From NCBI RefSeq assembly GCF_000737785.1, contig NZ_JPRO01000013.1, forward strand, positions 1-64,000: a stretch of 64,000 bases of DNA. The letters run 5' to 3'. Under the pieces are notes generated by a model. That model had not been told where the DNA came from, did not search any database, and saw nothing but the letters and a program-made list of their open reading frames with translations. This DNA comes from Chryseobacterium luteum (GTDB taxonomy: Bacteria; Bacteroidota; Bacteroidia; Flavobacteriales; Weeksellaceae). The translations under genes and the position numbers were made by a program. Positions 61,982-64,000 of this stretch are shown here, piece by piece; within the stretch, counting starts at the first letter, position 1, and every line of letters starts with the position of its first letter.

Positions 61982-62440
61982 ATGTACCAGACGTTTACAT
62001 TTCTGCATTCCCTGTTCCGGTGGGTAGTTTTATTAAGTCTTATTTATGCGGTGTGGGTAGCCTTTAAAGGATATTACTATCGTGAAACCTTTTCAAAGAA
62101 GGAAGATTCAGTACGCCACTGGACGGCAACAATCGCTCATATCCAATTGGTTTTGGGTATTATACTTTACTCAAAAAGTCCCATTGTACAATATTTCTGG
62201 AAGTATTTCAGTGAGGCTAAAACATCTTTAGATCTTCTGTTCTTCGGCTTGATCCACATTTTCCTTATGCTCACTGCCATTGTACTGGTTACTGTAGGTT
62301 CTGCTTTAGCTAAAAGAAAAGCTGCGGACCGGGAAAAATTCAAAACAATGCTCATCTGGTTCACGGTTGCCCTGGCTGTTATTTTTATGGCCATTCCGTG
62401 GCCGTTCTCGCCTTTTGCCAACAGACCTTATTTCAGATAA
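61982..62440 (+). CDS. Small integral membrane protein, first gene of the TetR-regulated operon
   Basis: 152 residues from ATG 61982, chosen because the -7 box at 61953-61960 excludes the in-frame ATG at 61958. Four membrane spans with FTFLHSLFRWVVLLSLIYAVWVAFKGY, HWTATIAHIQLVLGIILYSKSP and HIFLMLTAIVLVTVGSALAKRK. Several His residues in membrane helices recall small cytochrome b-like proteins of Bacteroidota, but haem binding is a guess. Confidence 0.8.
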   Translation: MYQTFTFLHSLFRWVVLLSLIYAVWVAFKGYYYRETFSKKEDSVRHWTATIAHIQLVLGIILYSKSPIVQYFWKYFSEAKTSLDLLFFGLIHIFLMLTAIVLVTVGSALAKRKAADREKFKTMLIWFTVALAVIFMAIPWPFSPFANRPYFR

Positions 62441-62442
62441 TT

Positions 62443-62745
62443 ATGATACACTTATTTAAAACAAAAACCGGACGCCTGAGAATTCTGGCTATTTTGGAGG
62501 GAATATCCCTGCTAACCCTTATTTTCGTTGCAGTTCCTGTAAAATACTGGCTGGGAAATCCTGCTCTGGTAAAAGTAATGGGACCGGTTCATGGAACTTT
62601 ATTCCTGCTTTTCCTGTTTAATACTTTAAGCGTAGGAGTCGAACAGCAGTGGAAGTTCAGGGAAACCACCTGGAAAGTAATTCTGGCATGTTTTATTCCT
62701 TTCGGGACCTTTTATATTGACAGAAAAATTCTAAGCAGGCTATGA
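62443..62745 (+). CDS. DUF3817 domain membrane protein
   Basis: 100 residues from ATG 62443, 2 bp after the previous stop. RLRILAILEGISLLTLIFVAVPVKYW, VMGPVHGTLFLLFLFNTL and FIPFGTFYIDRKIL are the DUF3817 pattern: three membrane spans with a conserved GPxHG. Function unknown; DUF3817 often occurs near redox or transport genes. Its stop overlaps the rhodanese start (ATGA), which indicates translational coupling. Confidence 0.9.
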   Translation: MIHLFKTKTGRLRILAILEGISLLTLIFVAVPVKYWLGNPALVKVMGPVHGTLFLLFLFNTLSVGVEQQWKFRETTWKVILACFIPFGTFYIDRKILSRL

Positions 62746-63098
62746 AAAATACACTGATATTTGGTGGGATAATTTTTACCGTTTACATTGTTTACCGGGT
62801 TTACAGATACCAGACTTTAGATGATGGCCTGGATACACTTGTTAAAAAAGGAGCTGTTATCCTGGATGTGAGAACTGAAACGGAATATAAAACGGGCCAT
62901 ATTGAAGGTTCCGTCAATATTTCTCTTGGAACCATTAGAAAAAGATATGTTGAACTTAACCGGGACCAAACGTATATCACGGTGTGCTCTCACGGTTTAC
63001 GCAGTGTAAAAGCTGAACATATTTTAAAGGAAAGAGGCTTTAAACATGTGCATAACGGGGGTGCATGGAGTGATCTTCAGGAAGTATTAATAAAATAA
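62742..63098 (+). CDS. Membrane-anchored rhodanese-like sulfurtransferase
   Basis: 118 residues with one N-terminal membrane helix (~4-19). Single rhodanese domain: VILDVRTETEYKTGHIEGSVNISLG and catalytic loop CSHGLR with Cys82. Transfers sulfane sulfur or acts in sulfide/cyanide detoxification at the membrane. Last gene of the TetR-controlled operon, which suggests induction by a thiol-reactive or toxic compound; inference. Confidence 0.92.
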   Translation: MKNTLIFGGIIFTVYIVYRVYRYQTLDDGLDTLVKKGAVILDVRTETEYKTGHIEGSVNISLGTIRKRYVELNRDQTYITVCSHGLRSVKAEHILKERGFKHVHNGGAWSDLQEVLIK

Positions 63099-63333
63099 TC
63101 TCCAAAAGAATCAATAATCATCGGGCAGTTATTTTTCAGCTGATCAGCATCCATTCCGGCAGGATTGAAAAAACCACATCAATTCCATTGTTTTTAAGAA
63201 AAATTTAAACTACCAATACCACAAAAGTTGTTTTTGGTCAGATATTTGAATTTAATGAGCAAGTATCATTGATTTTCAATTCAGAAGTAAATCATTTGAG
63301 TTCTTTCAATACCAACCATTAAAATATAATATT

Positions 63334-63840
63334 ATGTCAACACAGAATTTAACCCATCTCGAAGCTATTAAAAAAATAAAGGAACTGTCGGAAGCAGCAA
63401 GAATATGCATGTTCTGTACTGAGCTGGAAACCGTTCCGGTGAATTCCCGTCCTATGACCCTGCAGGAAACGGATGACAGTGGAAATTTATGGTTTATCAG
63501 CAGCGCAAGCAGCAATAAAAATTTTGAAATAAAGGATGACCGGAGAGTGCAGCTGTTTTTTATGAACAACAGTGATTCTCAATATCTTTCCGTTTACGGT
63601 GAAGCGTCTGTTTATAAGGATAAAGATACTATTGAAGACAAATGGTCGCCAATGGCTAAAGCTTGGTTTGACGGAAAAGATGATCCGGATGTAACCATTA
63701 TCCGTGTAGAGCCTAAAGAAACGTACTATTGGGATACGAAAGCAGGAAAGCTGGTCAGTCTCTTCAGTTTCGTAGCATCTGCCTTAACCGGCATTAAGAC
63801 GGACAATTCTGATGGTGTGGAAGGAAATGCAACGGTATAA
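63334..63840 (+). CDS. General stress protein, pyridoxamine 5'-phosphate oxidase-like fold
   Basis: 168 residues. A split-barrel flavin-binding fold: HLEAIKKIKELSEAARICMFCTELETVPVNSRPMTLQ, SGNLWFISSASSNKNFEIKDDRRVQLFFMN, then the WSPMAKAWFDGKDDPDVTIIRV segment typical of general stress protein 26 (YdaG-like) proteins. They bind FMN, FAD or F420-type cofactors; physiological reaction unknown. Monocistronic as far as visible. Confidence 0.92.
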   Translation: MSTQNLTHLEAIKKIKELSEAARICMFCTELETVPVNSRPMTLQETDDSGNLWFISSASSNKNFEIKDDRRVQLFFMNNSDSQYLSVYGEASVYKDKDTIEDKWSPMAKAWFDGKDDPDVTIIRVEPKETYYWDTKAGKLVSLFSFVASALTGIKTDNSDGVEGNATV

Positions 63841-63960
63841 GCATTTAATAAGTGTACATGCGTCATAAAAGTTTGATATTAGTATGATTTAAGATCATTT
63901 TGATAGTGAATACATTTAATACTTTCTCTTTCAAATTTACTCATCATTTTAATAACAATA

Positions 63961-63993
63961 AATCCTGAAAACAATTTTCAGGATTTATTTTTT
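63961..63993. terminator. Hairpin near the right edge
   Basis: Perfect 11-bp stem AATCCTGAAAA / TTTTCAGGATT (loop CAA) followed by a T-rich tract on the plus strand. Terminator of the stress protein gene or of a gene to the right. Confidence 0.75.
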
Positions 63994-64000
63994 AGCCTGT

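Overview
The window is a piece of an AT-rich chromosome of a flavobacterium, most probably Chryseobacterium or a close Weeksellaceae relative. The signs are a SusC/SusD pair, DUF-rich Bacteroidota gene families, Bacteroidota promoters of the TAnnTTTG type, lipoproteins with signal peptides ending in AQ or SC, a KLSRENL-leader bacteriocin-like peptide, and weak Shine-Dalgarno signals. No rRNA, CRISPR array, intact insertion sequence or prophage is visible. There is one tRNA gene, Arg(ACG).

Layout. 1-1023 (minus): a glycosyltransferase running off the left edge and lemA. 1.5-10.3 kb: a segment bounded by two copies of a 64-bp imperfect-palindrome repeat. It carries a PIG-L deacetylase, a 34-residue membrane peptide, a sodium:solute symporter, a DUF2911 protein, a frameshifted SMR efflux gene, a Crp/Fnr regulator divergent from an isochorismatase-type hydrolase, a broken pirin gene, a 108-bp MITE-like element and a frameshifted DUF2383 gene. 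It looks like accessory, partly decaying DNA. 10.3-19.8 kb: a serine hydrolase, a membrane AraC regulator (probable N-terminal frameshift), tRNA-Arg, a metal-chelate or cobalamin binding lipoprotein, mtgA, a recombinase-family membrane protein, a bacteriocin-like peptide, a DUF721 gene, a four-helix-bundle gene inside an inverted repeat, recF (with a small in-frame repeat insertion) and a UbiA-like membrane protein.

19.8-32.1 kb: two tandem giant alpha-2-macroglobulin-like proteins followed by an ecotin-type inhibitor, which together look like an envelope protease-defence locus. 32.3-45.6 kb: small housekeeping and stress proteins (DUF1569, two VOC proteins, SRPBCC, DUF1398, DUF2490), a bestrophin, a Na+/H+ antiporter, a GNAT enzyme, two tandem glutaminyl cyclase-like lipoproteins, a deoxynucleoside kinase, an ArsC-like protein, DUF493 and DUF4197.

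45.9-55.0 kb: a polysaccharide utilisation locus: SusC, SusD, a glucoamylase-family (GH144-like) lipoprotein, an alpha/beta hydrolase and a GH3 beta-glucosidase. Beta-1,2-glucan is the best substrate guess. 55.1-61.1 kb: two paralogous small secreted proteins. The second is fused in frame to the C-terminus of the ligase-associated MBL exonuclease, followed by the ATP-dependent DNA ligase, DEXH helicase and PdeM-like phosphoesterase of the same DNA repair set. 61.3-63.8 kb: a TetR regulator, a 24-bp perfect palindromic operator and three small genes ending in a rhodanese, then a general stress (PNPOx-fold) protein.

The most notable items are the exonuclease fusion, the macroglobulin/ecotin cluster, the repeat inserted inside recF, the unannotated 34- and 51-residue genes, and the several single-base frameshifts between 6.7 and 12.7 kb.
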